The notes beneath the pieces were generated by a model, which saw only the letters and a list, made by a program, of their open reading frames with translations, was not told where the DNA came from and did no database searches. Source: Podospora pseudoanserina (Eukaryota > Ascomycota > Sordariomycetes > Sordariales > Podosporaceae). From it: DNA of 64,000 nucleotides. Each line of letters opens with the position of its first letter. Within the stretch, counting starts at the first letter, position 1. Where the stretch lies: assembly GCF_035222485.1 (NCBI RefSeq), contig NW_026946672.1, positions 1,715,189 through 1,779,188 on the forward strand, written 5' to 3'. The translations under genes were made by a program, and so were the position numbers. Below, one piece after another: positions 44,797-57,479 of the stretch.

Positions 44797-47031
44797 CTAT
44801 GGTGATGTGTTCATCGGGTCCCCGCCAGCCGCAGGAGGAGCCCCACTGGCGGCCGCGATAGCTTGGGCGGCGAAGAACCTGACGTCGATATCCTCATCGT
44901 CCTTGAGTTTCTCGAGGCATGGCAGGACACGCTCGTCAATCAGCCCCTGGCCCCGTGGGGATGCGGTGAAAGGAGCACCAGCCTTCTCAAGAGTGAAAAT
45001 GGTACCTTCGGCGGGCAACCTGCGAAGGACACCGATGATTATGGTGTATGTCTTCGCGACATTAAACCGGATGTTGGGGATAGCATCACCGGTCAGCTTC
45101 TCAAGCATGGGAAGAATGCTGTCGGCGACTACATCCAAGGTGACAACGCTGGCCAAGGTCTGTCGATGCTGTCAGCACTTACTCATAATGACACCCAGAG
45201 AGGAAGCTCAACTCACCGAGATAGCAAAACATGTGGTCATCCTGTACAGGTAATTTGGGTGTCTACCCATCTCCATAACCTTTGGAATGATGTTTTGGCT
45301 GGCCCACTCGACACCAAAGACCTCTGTCAACCTCTTAAGGTTGTGAGTAGCAGCCTCACGGATGGAGAAGACGGTATCGCCAAGCCAGCCCATGCAAAGG
45401 CTGCTGAGCTTCTCGTTAAAGAACCCAACACCCAGCTGGCCGGCAAGCAAGGGCATGTGCCCAATTATGGCCAAACGAACACGCCACTGCTTGTCCTCGG
45501 CAAGGTGAACAATGGCTGGAAGAAGGGACTCGGAGAGCCGGTCGATGCCGATAACCTTATTTACCAGCTCGAGCTTAGAAATGATGTGAAGACGGACTTC
45601 CGGAAACTCATCCTTGAGCATCTGAATGAACATGGGCAACAGATGATCAATGGTTCTGTAGGCTGATTAGCGAGTGCGTCCTGAGACCAGTCACGACTGA
45701 CGTACTCTTGCTTCCCGAGGATGGGCGCGAGGCCACTGATTTGTGTACCAAGAGCGGCACGGACATGTTGAGAGGTATCGTTGACAAGTGTCTCGATTGT
45801 TTCCAAGACCTCACTCAGCACAAGCTCTCTGGGTATCAGGGTGCAGAAGCCCGGAATCTGGCCTGCTATGGCCGTCCGCACCTCAGCCTCGTGGTCCTTG
45901 AGCAGCTTCACAAAAGCAGGGACCATGTCTCTGGTCAGAACTTCCTCATCCACAGCTTTGGCAATCTGTGGTCTAGTTAGCCATGCTCCCGTGAACGTCG
46001 AGCAAGGTCATACATACCTTTTCGAACCTGTCTGCAACCATGTACCGAACTCTCCAGCTCTTGTCCTCAATCAAGCTACGAAGCGAGCTCAAAAGAACGC
46101 CATGGCTGGCTTGCTGCTCCTTGGGAACACTCTCGGCGATGGCACCCAGGATCTCAACCGTAAGGAGTCTGACGCTGTCTTGATCGTCCGTCACAAGGTG
46201 CTGAAACTGAGGGATCATTTCTGAAATGACGAGCGGGGGAGCAATCTCCTTTACAAACTTGGCCATATTAGTAGCAGCCTGGCGGCGCACCATGGGTGTT
46301 TCGTCGTGGACAAGCTGTGAGAAGGCTTGACGGAGCTGTAACTTTGTTTCTTCGCTGACCTTGGCGTAAGGAGACGCGTACAAACCGCACGCTGAGACTT
46401 TGGAAGTGAACCAATCCGCCTTAGAGAGTCTGAACACCAGCGGAATGAAATACTCCTCGATTTGGTGCGCATCGAGATCAACGCAGATCTTGTTCAGCGA
46501 CTCGACAGCCTAGAGACAGCAGAGGTCAGTCCATGTCCCTTGCGATCCTGGAAAGCGGCATCGGAATCGCCTACCTTGTCCCTCACAACGGGCTCTTCTA
46601 TGGCAGCAAGGTTCTCAAGGGGAGACAGCAGAACGTGACCCCACTCCGGACCGCCGACATAGTCGATAAACTTTCCCAGCTCGCCGCTGAGGGCCACAAG
46701 AACCTCATCTTCGTCCTCGACACTTTCTGCAGCAAGAAGCAGGTTAGTGTTTCGTCCATCTACCAAGAAGAGTGCACCAACGGGATGGGGCTGGCTGACC
46801 GTCGAGAAAGGGGATGAGCTCGTCGCGAGTGCGCTCAGGGCCCAACGCAAGAGCAATGGTCGAGAGTCGGTGAATCGCGTTGAGGCGAAGCAGGACATCG
46901 TCGTGCTGGGAGAAAAAGTTAACCAACAAAAGGCCACAAGACTGTGAGCTTTGTCACCACCATACCTTCAATTCATCGATCAAGACAGCGATGGGATAGA
47001 GCTCATCGCTGGGGTTGGTTGCATCAGCCAT
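44797..47031 (-). CDS. TPD3: Protein phosphatase 2A scaffold subunit A (PR65/Tpd3), HEAT repeats
   Basis: Seven exons: 47031-46966, 46905-46800, 46726-46575, 46509-46018, 45965-45706, 45655-45217 and 45159-44797, with introns of 50-73 bp, encode 625 residues. Tandem HEAT repeats run through nearly the whole protein: [79 protein letters not shown] and others. The recurring D-x-VR pattern is that of the PP2A A subunit, which holds the catalytic C and regulatory B subunits together. In yeast Tpd3 acts in cell cycle and stress signalling. The C-terminal extension (after [12 protein letters not shown]) is Pro/Gly-rich and short. Every splice keeps the HEAT periodicity, so the model is well supported. 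Confidence 0.95.
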
Positions 47032-48122
47032 GGTGGGCGGCTGTTGTGGGGGTATCGAGTGGTTGAAAGAAGCGCGGAATATGCCAAGAGTCGGGCGTGA
47101 TTATGTCTATCTTGGTGGTATGTTTGTTTGTGCTGGTGAGGAATCCGGGCCGTGGTTTGGGCAGGGCGCTGGGTAAGGCGGCCGGGATCGCGTGTGGTGT
47201 GGAAAGTGATGCAATGGGTAATCTGAAGAGTAGGAGGGAGTTGCCGACCGGGGCGCTACAAGTAATGCAGCCCACCTGAGAGAGAGCTGTCTGCGGTGTG
47301 GTCTGGTCTCTGTTTCCCCGGGGTTGGGTGTCAATGTCGATGCTGGAATTAGGCAAGCGCGCCGGCGACCGTACAGCAGCACACTGGAGTGGAATGCAAC
47401 AAGAGATGGGAGGACGCCGGGCAGTTTGTTGAATGTTTATTCCCAAAGTGATGTTGGATGGGATGGTTGTCAGAGGGTGGGCGGCGAGGGGACTGTCATG
47501 GCGAGAGCTCTCCAGCGACCAGGAGCCAGGAGCGCGGCCTAACAAATCCAGGTTGGTCACGGCCCAGGTGGTCAGTGCGTCGGCCCCAGGCTGACAGCCT
47601 CCCCCGTGCTCCCCTCCTTTTTTGACAGCCAGTGCGGGACAGCTGAAGAAGCGACGACAGGGGTGGCCAGCATCAACGACATGTGTTGCGACTTCACTTT
47701 GTACCCTCTTGTCTGCTTCAAGTAACAAGTCTCTCTCATCTTTCCGTCTATGGAGATGTCGAAGCAGACCGTGATACATCATATTATATCCCCACCGATC
47801 CGGAGGACCAGCAAACAGCCCATGACCTCACTGCAGACCACACAGTTATGCAGCTACTTCATTTATACTTCTTCAGCACTAGCTTCCAGGGACTAATCTT
47901 CAACGACAATTGTCTTTTGAATTCGGCTTAACGTGTCATTCTTCCGCTGAATAAACAACCAGGTAGGAATGCACCTGCTCATGTTGTAACCAAAGTCTGC
48001 TCGTAAGAGGAGTGTAGGTATGTATGCCTGGCTTAAAATAAACGCTCATCCTCAAAGATACAGGCCTCCCAAAAACATGCTTCCCTAAAAAACCGCCTTC
48101 AGCAAGAGCTCCACAAGAATTC
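47032..48122. other. Intergenic region, about 1.1 kb
   Basis: Promoter of the PP2A-A gene at its left and 3' flank of the myotubularin gene at its right, both on the minus strand. No gene seen; open frames here are short and without motifs. Confidence 0.6.
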
Positions 48123-50634
48123 CTAGCTCATGCTCTTCAACTCTTGTTCTACTGCAGCCGCACTTGCAACCGTCTCCACGTCGTCTGCATCCTGTTTCCC
48201 TGCGCTGGAACTGTTTGCGTGCCCCCCAAACACACCCTTAGCGATAGCCAAACCAGAAATCTTATCTTGTAAAGCCCCGAGTGCAGCCGGCATTCCTCCA
48301 GTGCTAGCGCTTTTATTTAGCGATGGCGGCGATACTCTTGCTTCAGGTGTGAGAGCAGCATGTGCTGTTTCGACGCCCGTTAGCACCGACTGGCTAGAGG
48401 TAAGGGCTGGAGGTTGCGGTGACGGGCTCGTCGAGACCATCGACGCCGACTCGGAAGGAATACCCGAGCTCTCAGAGAACCCCGTAGAGGCTTGGTAAGC
48501 TGCCACTCTTTCTGCTGTGGCAGCAGAGGCGTTGAGCTCCCCGTTCATTTCATCATCGGTTCTGTTAAAAACTTGATGCCACCACCTCACCTCGCCCAGT
48601 TTGGGGAAAATGAGCCGCTCTCGTCCCTTTGTGTGGTCGTCAATAGTTGGTTCATATCGGTCATTCGTGAACTCCGGTCGCCTGCTCATAAAGTAGCCCC
48701 AGACACTCCGAGTACGTTCCCGCAGATTGGCCTCGTGGCGTTGTCGCTCATTGTTGTATAAGAAAGTACCATATTGACACGAGTAAACATGGTATAGCAG
48801 TCGTCGAAGGAACCGTTCGTTGAACTCAAATCTGTTAGGATGCTGGCGGAGAAGTTGATAGGTGGCATCAAGGAACTGGTGGAAGACAGGCGAGACATCT
48901 CTCAACCTCGTCGTCTGCTCCTCGGCAGCATTTGGGGCTGTGGCTTGTTTGACCTCGTCGACTGCGGCACCCTCCTCCTGGTCTGATCCCGCCTCCTTGT
49001 CATTGGTGACATTCTTGGACCAGAATCTCTTCGCGCTGGCCATGACATTCTCGACAACATCTCCACGGCCATCATTCTCACCTGGGCGCACTGCAGAGCC
49101 CGCAAGCGCATCACTGTCGACTGTAAACCAACTCTCATGGCTCATGTGTCCAGACCGCAACTGAAACATGTGGCCAAACGAAAGCCAATCTTTCTCAACC
49201 AGCACAATGAAGCCCTCCAAAGTGCGGTAATAGGGATCAAGCATTAGCTGAGACAGGGCGCAAAGCTGGCTTGTCCGATCCCAGCCATCCGAGCAGTGAA
49301 TAAGGGCATGCGAATGCTGAATCCCGACTTGCCGCGCTATTATCGACGATCCATCCAAGATTCCAGCGATATGCTTCAACCACTTGCTCTTCATCAGAAG
49401 ATCTCTGTTTGGAGGAAAAGGAGAAATATCGGCATCCTTGATTGCGCTGATGACCTTGTCGAGCGAGTCCCTCATGACATGAATATTGTCTATATTTAAA
49501 AAGACCTTCTTCGCATATTTGTAGTAGTCCATGTTCTCCGACCCCATGCCTATAGCCTGCATGGCATATGAGTTGATGGCAGGCCGCGCATCCACAATAA
49601 GGTTATGCTGCTGGGCACCATATATTAGACGCTTCCCGGTCTTCTCGTCGTACATCACGTTGGGCGCGGCAATGAGCTCGTCCTCCATTCTCTCTGTGTC
49701 GGAAAGAGACATATCAGTGGGAGCATCGGGACTATCCGCACTGAGATCCACATGGCTTGACGATGGGCTATGGTCTGCCTGTATGCTCGCATTTGCAGGA
49801 GATGGCGAGTTGCCATCCAGAAAGTCTGTCGAAGCTGAAAAGCATGCGCCAACGAGTTTCTCGTCCTGGATGCTCCGCTTCATCCTGAGCCCCACAAAGG
49901 GCTGTGAGCTGCGGGTGATAGTACAGTTGTTGACGGGATGAATATATGTCAAAGTAGGGATCCGGGCCCGAGACCGAAAGTTGGCGGCATATTTCAGCGT
50001 ATTATCCGAAATCTTTGAAGGCACGGCGAGAACGGCCGGATACGTCGGGGAGAAGGCATAGTCCTTATTGATGTTCGTAATCCTCCAGCCCAAGTCTGCT
50101 GACTTTTCACTGATCCCTTGTCGCCTGAACTCGGCCCTCGCGTCGTACAGGTCCCATCCGTTGATCTTGGATTCGAGAGAGTTGGAGGGCGGGGAGTAGT
50201 TGAATGCTAAGAGCTTATCAACGCTCCCCAGCCTGCAGGTCTTTGCGCGGATGAACTCGAAGGCATCCCGAGCCTGCTTGTCGTCTGTGAAGTTGAAACT
50301 GACAAAGGTAAAATCCCTGAAACGAAGCCGTAGCGATGAAGGGATACCGCTCGATGGGGGCGTTGGTCGCAAAGCGCAGTGGGATATGATGTGAAATGCG
50401 AACCATACTTGTTTCGTGTGTTTCTTCGCTTTTGGATCCGGAGCTGCCGCTGATTCTGGAGGGAAACGAAAGACGAGATGGTAGTCAGTCAGAGCCAGGT
50501 CGCCCTGTTCTGGCTTTCCGCCTCGAAGTGCTTGCACATTGCTATAGTACTAAGGTGTCATTGGAGTTTAGCAGCAGCTCGGGAGAAAATGCAGCTTCGA
50601 AACCACATACGTGCTTGTGCTGCGGCGCCGCCAT
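48123..50634 (-). CDS. YMR1: Myotubularin-family phosphoinositide 3-phosphatase
   Basis: Exon 1 is tiny (50634-50611, MAAPQHKH), followed by a 61-bp intron and exon 2 (50549-48123), giving 816 residues. A PH-GRAM domain comes first (about 20-140: YHLVFRFPPE, WFAFHIISHCALRP, SLRLRFRDFTFVSFNF). The phosphatase domain follows, with GWDLYDARAEFRRQGI, NPxx-like core residues, and the catalytic CX5R loop in HCSDGWDRTSQ with its cysteine near residue 427, then FLDATYQLLRQHPNRFEFNE. The C-terminal 140 residues are Ser/Ala-rich and probably disordered. Myotubularins dephosphorylate PI3P and PI(3,5)P2 on endosomes and vacuoles; yeast Ymr1 is the single-copy relative. All key catalytic residues are present, so an active enzyme is expected. 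Confidence 0.94.
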
Positions 50635-51333
50635 GGTGAATATGGGGACAAGGCCGCCCCAATGTCACGACGAGAGAAAGCAGGAGTCGTCGCCCGTCAC
50701 GCAGGCAATCGCGAAGTCGAGCTCAACAATCAGGGGTCGTCAATCGATGGAGGAAGACAAGAGCCGAGATGCCTTGACACTTGACAGGGTGACGACGTGT
50801 GGGGTATCACTTTGTAAGTGGAAATCGAGCTTCATCCGCAGAGGGTGTAGCCAGAAGACTCTATAAATCAGTATACCAGCCGAACAGAACCATGGCAGGT
50901 TTAGACTTTGGCTTTTTCAAAGTGTTGCGCAAGCCGCCGTTATGAGTGTAGGCTTGGAGGAATCACAAGACCAAGTACCACCAGCCTGCACCTGCTGTCG
51001 GCCACTGGGCATCACTGCACCACTGGCGCTTGACGTCGACGGTTCCCCCACTAAGAAGCACAGACCTCGCAGCTGACAGTTTGTTCGAGGTTGAATTTGA
51101 TAGGTGCACGCCTCACCCAAGTGGCCGTACGCCCAAAATCAAGGCCCGTCCTCATTGGCGCAGGCAAACCCTACTCCACTTTTGTACACCCGGAGCCCAC
51201 CAAGATTCAAAAAAGCAGTGTGCAAGTCGAATTTCCCCTCTGAGAAAAGTTTGGTGAACACCGCGATCAGGCCTACCCTCAACCTCCAGCAACCACCGAA
51301 ATCCCGTAGGTCGCTCAGTACCAAACCGACATC
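50635..51333. other. Divergent promoter region, myotubularin / uS3
   Basis: About 700 bp between two start codons pointing away from each other. It must serve both a highly expressed ribosomal protein gene and a low-level phosphatase gene. I see no clear TATA box; CT-rich stretches appear near the uS3 side. Confidence 0.6.
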
Positions 51334-52308
51334 ATGGCTGTTCCCGGCACTCAGATGTAAGTCGAGAGAATTCCCGTCGTTTGAACCATCTTCAATTCGG
51401 CCATATTCGACGGCAGAGAGAGAGAGTGAGAGAGTCTGGAGGAGGGGAATCTGGAGATGGACGGCTTTCTGAAACTCTCGAGGAGGCTTCATGGGCAAAG
51501 CTCAAAAATTGGGAACAATGGCTGACTTGTCTGTGTCTGCAGCTCCAAGCGGAGAAAGTTCGTCGCTGACGGTGTCTTCTACGCCGAGTTGAACGAGTTC
51601 TTCCAGCGCGAGTTGGCCGAGGAGGGCTACTCCGGCGTCGAGGTCCGCGTCACTCCCACCGTTACCGACATCATCATCCGCGCCACCCACACCCAGGAGG
51701 TTCTCGGTGAGCAGGGTCGCCGCATCCGCGAGCTCACCTCCCTCATCCAGAAGCGCTTCAAGTTCCCCGAAAACTCGGTCTCCCTCTACGCCGCCAAGGT
51801 CCAGAACCGTGGTCTCTCCGCCGTCGCTCAGTGCGAGTCCCTTCGCTACAAGCTCCTCAACGGTCTTGCCGTTCGCCGTGCTTGCTATGGTGTCCTCCGC
51901 TTCATCATGGAGTCCGGCGCCAAGGGCTGCGAGGTCGTCGTTTCCGGCAAGCTCCGCGCTGCTCGCGCCAAGTCCATGAAGTTCACGGACGGCTTCATGA
52001 TCCACTCCGGTCAGCCCGCTAAGGACTTCATCGACAGCGCCACCCGCCACGTTCTCCTCCGCCAGGGTGTCCTTGGTATCAAGGTCAAGATCATGCGCGG
52101 CTCTGACCCCGAGGGCAAGGCCGGCCCCCAGAAGTCTCTCCCCGACGCCGTCACCATCATCGACCCCAAGGAGGAGACCCCCGTCGTTCAGCCTATGAGC
52201 CAGGACTACGGTGCTAAGGCCGCCGCTGCCCAGGCTGCTGCTGAGGCTGCCCGCCAGGAGGAGCAGGCTGGTGCTGAGGAGGAGGCTGCCCCTGCCGCTG
52301 AGCAATAG
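51334..52308 (+). CDS. RPS3: 40S ribosomal protein S3 (uS3)
   Basis: Exons 51334-51356 and 51543-52308 with a 186-bp intron after the eighth codon start, as is common in fungal ribosomal protein genes, encode 262 residues. Family signatures include [19 protein letters not shown], the KH domain with [18 protein letters not shown], AVQxRG-like [26 protein letters not shown], and [12 protein letters not shown]. uS3 lines the mRNA entry channel of the small ribosomal subunit. The C-terminal Ala/Glu/Gln-rich tail is longer than in animals, as in other filamentous fungi. Codon use is extremely biased to C-ending codons, in keeping with high expression. A short GA repeat lies in the intron (51415-51434). 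Confidence 0.97.
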
Positions 52309-53303
52309 GATGCTCGCGGTAGAGGTGCTGGACAATCTCCCAAGATACCCCAGTCCTACGTCGATCTGGGTGCTGAGCCTGCGCCCAACAACAGCGATGA
52401 CTGGTAAATCGGAAAGGGGAGCGTTGTGGCAGGGATGAGGAGGTCTTTCTTTTGGGCGCGCCACACGCTCATCGGTATGGTTGCAGGAATGGGTTTACGG
52501 CGTCAACTTTGAGCATATTGCATTGAGTCTGCAAAAGGGAAAACGGACGGGTTGTTGCTTTATGGAGGGGTGGCTTTGTAACTATCTACAGAACCCATGG
52601 ACAAGGGCAGCAACGTCAAGATGATCCTGATAACACACCGGGAATAGACCTCCTGAACAAAGTGAACGGGCTCTCTTGTGTGACATGCCGGTGGTGAAGG
52701 GCGCCAGATGTATTTTGTTTTAACAATGTGATACCACTTGTTTTCTTTGCCTCGATGATATCTGGGTGGATGGCTCCGGACGTTGGTACAACTAAACCAA
52801 CCACACGACTATTTTCCATTCCCACCAACCCTTTTTTGCCAGCCAGCTTTGGCTGGCGATTTTCTAGAGAATAATGTATGCAATGGTATCGTAGCATACA
52901 GGAAGCTTCAATCTGGTGCGACAAAGACAATATTCTCGACACATCACATACCAGAACACCACACTGTAGGCCACCACCCTTTTATCCCCGCCCTCTGTAC
53001 CGATAGCATGGCATGGTATATATTGCACCTGAAGATATCCATCAAACAATTAACAGTCAATTTTTACACAACCAGAAAAAACCCAAGGGAGCCTAAAAAA
53101 AAAAAAAAGTAGATCAAAAAGCTTTGTTGTTAAAACATTGAATAACCCACCCAACCTCCCGGTAATCCACCCATTGAACAAAGATATCCATTAACACAAT
53201 ATTTCCCATTGATTTATGCACCCTCAAACGCCATTTTGTGACGTCCCCCTTTCCCCTCTCCCGCCCCCGAGAAGAAAAAGCCGCCATATATATATCTCTC
53301 TCT
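52309..53303. other. Convergent intergenic region, about 1 kb
   Basis: Holds the 3' ends of uS3 and the NIPA-like gene. An A12 run lies at about 53097-53108 and the right part is AT-rich. No gene seen. Confidence 0.55.
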
Positions 53304-55144
53304 TCAAAGATCCAATGAATGCCACAAGAGACAACTGTGTGATAATAGTAGCAGCAAACCATGTAGTAAAAATACATCCCAAAGAAAAAGCAAATATGCC
53401 CCCCTCCAACCCCCATCATCATCATCTATCCCCGACTTCCTACTCTGCAGCTCTATTGACTCGTTATACGCATTCCCCGCCGTCAAATGCGTCCCGTGAC
53501 CCCCACTCCCGCCGTTTGGTCTCCCATTCGTTTGCTGTTGGGAAAAACTCGAAATCATGGGAGAGCGCGGGTCCACGTCGTCGTCTGTGTCGTCTGCCAA
53601 GTCGTGAAGACCAAGCCCGGCCTCTTCGTCGTAGGCCCGGATGAGACCGTCACGATCACCGCCCGTGCGGCTGCCGACGCTCATCCGGTGGGATTGGGAG
53701 CGGCGGGCTTCCATGCTCATTCTTGTCTGGATGCTAGAAATCATGTCGGTTCCCGTCGAGTCGCCGCCGCTTCTGCGGGCCAACGTCTTGGTGCCTGAGG
53801 GGTCGGTTCGGCTGAGGTTGAGGAGGTAGACGCCCGTGAATGTGACGAGGAAGCCGCAGAGGAGGGAGAGGGTGTTGACTGTGTCGGTTGTGTTGAAACC
53901 TTGAAAGAGGATGAAGGAGGCAATAAGAGTTGCCGTCGTGAAAGTGACATAGTAGAGGGGGTTAACGCTAGTCAATGTTAGCGATAGTCCCAAGGCTGCC
54001 GCATGACTGGCGAGGCTTACATGTTGGTAGGGAACTGGCTCAGAGCCTTGTTAAAGTAGTTCATCTGGGTAAGGATACAAACCACAGTAATGATCATAAA
54101 GACATAAGTCGACGGGTGGCTGAACTGGTTGTGCCCCGCAAAGGTCAACTTGAGGGCAATGCCAAACGCCTTGACGGCCATGACCGAGATGGATCCAACA
54201 GTCGAACAAATGCTCAGGTAGACAAGAGGATTCTTCTTGCCGTGGATCGGCCCAACCTTGTAGATCATAATCGTCGCGAAAATGCAGACGAACAGCGAGT
54301 AGAACAAGAAGCCTATACCTGGTCAGCCACATCTTCCTGGAGCATGTCCCAGCAGCCAATGTTGGTTCATACCTGGCTGAATCGCATATTCGAGAATCTG
54401 GTCAATAGTCTGAATATCCTCGTCAGGGGACGCATGCAGCACAATAATGACAGCTCCGATCAGACAGAGGGCGCTCCCCAGCTTGCCCAACGTCCCCAAC
54501 TCCTCATTGAGCACGTATGACCCCACCACAGCTCCCACTAACACCGACAGCGCTCCAAGAGGGGTGACGAGGATGGCCGGCGCAAAAGCGTAAGCTGCAA
54601 AGTTGAAGATTTCGCCCAAAACCACTGTATGCTTCGTCAGCGCGCGCAGTTCCCTCGAGATCCAGGGAGGAAGATGTCCATACAGCAAACAATGCCTGCC
54701 CACCACATTGGGTTCTTCAAGTAAACGAACCCATCCCCTTCAAACCCATGCCTTTCTTCTGCTTGCATCAATCCCTATAACAGCCGGTCACCAGGTCAGC
54801 ATTCTTCCTTTCGTCCCGTATGGCGTGGCCTGTGGGCATGTGCTTGGTGTGTAACATGAGTGGGCTGGCTGTTCGAGCTGGGAGGCCGTACCTTTTTGGT
54901 GATGACGAAGCTGATACCTGTCCACGACCAGAGTTAGCCCCAATCGCTCTCCCGGGTCCTCGAGATCAGTGAATATGCGCATACCTATTGCTAAACTCGA
55001 GCTCATGGCCAAGGCCAGGCCAATATATCTAAAAGACAGAAAACCACAGCGTCAGTTGCGATGCGCCACCAGGGCTGAGCCCCCAAGACCTGCAAAACAG
55101 GCTGCAAAGAAAAGGGCAGCAGCATACTTCTCCTCCAACATCAT
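53304..55144 (-). CDS. NIPA-like magnesium transporter (DUF803 family)
   Basis: Seven exons: 55144-55128, 55028-54985, 54917-54892, 54774-54684, 54624-54373, 54312-54021 and 53967-53304, with introns of 53-117 bp, encode 461 residues. The start is a double ATG. The protein begins LEEKYIGLALAMSSSLAIG and continues [45 protein letters not shown], the classic NIPA/DUF803 signature. About nine hydrophobic helices follow, including VGPIHGKKNPLVYLSICSTVGS and NPLYYVTFTTATLIASFILF. The last 150 residues form a Ser/Arg/Asp-rich cytoplasmic tail. NIPA proteins carry Mg2+ across membranes; the drug/metabolite transporter fold is inferred from the family. The extreme C-terminus (after about residue 430) is turned hydrophobic by the last codons and may be mispredicted if a further intron exists. 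Confidence 0.9.
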
Positions 55145-57479
55145 CTTGAAAGCAATACAAAGAAAACGAGCGCGACGGCAGCAACGAGAACGCGCTGCCT
55201 GTGTTCTTGTTGTTGTTTTTGTTGTTGTTGTGGCGGTGGTGGTTACTGCGAACCGGAGCCGGAGCTACACTGTCGAGGTTTCTAGGAGGGGCAAGCAAGC
55301 AGCCGCTCTCTCTCGCGCCGGGCGAGGGTCTGCAGGAAAAAAAAGCGAAGAAAGAAAAACAAGAAGAATATCAAGCTTTTGGCCGTCTGATATGCATTCG
55401 GTAGATCTTTTCCAATACTAATTGAGAGCTTGGAGCGCAATCCGTTTTCCGTGTAATGTTTTTTTCCCTGCTCGGTCGAAAGTACGCAGCGGTTTTCGTC
55501 TCGTCTGATGAGGACACAGGTGGCTCGTGGGTGCGCTCGTGGCTCGGCGGCGGCGGCGGGCGGAGGAGGGCCGTAATAGTTAAGCAAGTGTTACCTAGGG
55601 TTGGATATGCGCTGGGGCTGCTTGGGTTCGTGTTGTTGCCGTCTGTGGTGTTTCCCCAGTGATATCGCTGACCCAAGGGAATTTGTCCAGACACCAGATC
55701 AGAGTTCCGTTTGTGTGGTGTGTGTTTACTTGGTAGCGCAAACGAATGTGTTCTGATAGAGCATGGAGAGAAGTGTTGCTGGTAAGTTTCATTCGAGGCC
55801 CCCTGCTGCGGTGGTGTCGAGCTGCAAAGTCTGGGGACGGGCTGGTTTCAAGAAACCTCAACCAACCCCTGCTCAAGAAATTCTGGACCCCTGGGGCCTG
55901 CACGCCTGACAGGGTCACGACACACAGTGCGCCGTCGCTGTTTTTGGTTGTGGTTGGCCTGCTGAAGTTTGGGTCGAGGGCGGCTCACCAAGGACGGGAC
56001 AAGAGAGAGGACACGAGGCGGCCGCGCCGCACACGAGCAGTTCTCCCATCCTTTCAACGCTCTTTTCCTATCAACTCTAATTTGAGGCTTGAAGATTGAA
56101 GAAAATCCTAGATTAGAACGTAGCTTCCTATCTCGATATGTTCCCCTACCAAACTATCAATCACCTGCCACCAGTACCAAGACCCAAGTACGCCCCTTCA
56201 TCTCAGGGTTCTCTTCAACAAAAAAACTATAAATTGTCCCCCTTCCCCCCATCCCCCGCAGAGCTTGCAAGTTATTACAGCGTCGTCAGCAGCTGGAAAT
56301 GAACCCACCAGTGTCCCTCGGCTCATGGAATCCCAGCAATATCACGCCGTTGAAATCCACATGCCTGCAGACGTCTAAAAACATAACTGCCCTCAAAGTC
56401 CGTTCTACACATACAACCCCATCTACAATGTAGATCTCTCTCTCCCGCCAGATCTCAGGGATTCGCGATGCTCACATGGGATGACATCGAACCAGACAAA
56501 GAAACAGACAGACCTGAGAACCTCGGGACGCACAGGCGAAGGTACCAAACACCCAAACTCCCCCGACCTCCCCTCACATCAACCCCCTCCCCTGAAGTAT
56601 GCAGATCCCCGTACTCTGTACCTACATAACGTAAGCTTTCCATTGTAGAGTGCAACAACAAGGTCAGCTTTCTGGAAGAGTTTATCCATCTTACTCTGTC
56701 CATTACTGTAGGACATGCCCATGCAATTTACAGAGGATGTTATTAGCGAAGCAATCACACCTCAAATAATATAGGTTTCACAACAAATCCGTAGCATCTT
56801 CAAATACCACATCTGCTCATCATAGCTCACGTCTGTGCGATCAAACCAGGTAGCTCCTGTAACTCTCCCAAGAGTCACAGCCAAGCTCCCTCTACTCATG
56901 TACCTAACATGTTCCAGTACATCCGAACCCTGAAAATCGTGGCAGTGCAAACAAAAAAACTGGGTACCTCAAATCAGCTTATTCGTCTTGGGTTTTCCCT
57001 TCGAAGTACCTCAACGTCCGCCCTTCCCGGTGCCAGACTGCTGGTGCCTTTTTCTCTTCACCTCTCTTTACAATAATTCGGGCAACTCTTCTCAATCCGT
57101 ACATTGCTACACAACACCCCATCAACACTCTCCTCTCCCCCTATCTCTCAGGATCAAGTCAACATTCTGGACTCAGGGCAAAAGCTTCCTATAATCGTCG
57201 AAAGAAGATCGAAAATCAGAAGTGACAAAAAGCCAAAAGGGTGACAGTGAGAACTGAGAAAAAAAAGGAAGAGATCCCCAGTGCCCACCCCTCTTTCCCT
57301 TCCACCACTCTGAAATCCATCTTACTTTTGTCAAAAACCAGAAAACCCCCCACCCATCCTCCAAATCGTCATCCCCAAAGTAACTCTCAACTAGCTACGT
57401 CGACTACCGAACTCAGCTAGATAGCCCCTTGCCGTGAGAAGCTGGGTCTATCTCTGAAACTAACAGACCCCCAGTTGAG
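55145..57479. other. Intergenic region, about 2.3 kb
   Basis: Promoter of the NIPA-like gene at its left. Beyond about 56100 the sequence is pyrimidine-rich without family-recognisable frames. No RNA gene seen. Confidence 0.5.

Noticed and set aside
50218-50406. An intron after the KKHTKQ codons of the myotubularin exon (GTATGG donor)
   Set aside because: The sequence after it continues the PH-GRAM pattern (WFAFHIISHCALRP, RLRFRDFTFVSFNF), so it is coding.
51502-52464. 320-codon minus-strand frame opposite uS3
   Set aside because: It is the antisense shadow of a gene with strongly C-ending codons; such genes open the opposite strand. It has no family motifs and is Leu/Gly/Asp-rich.
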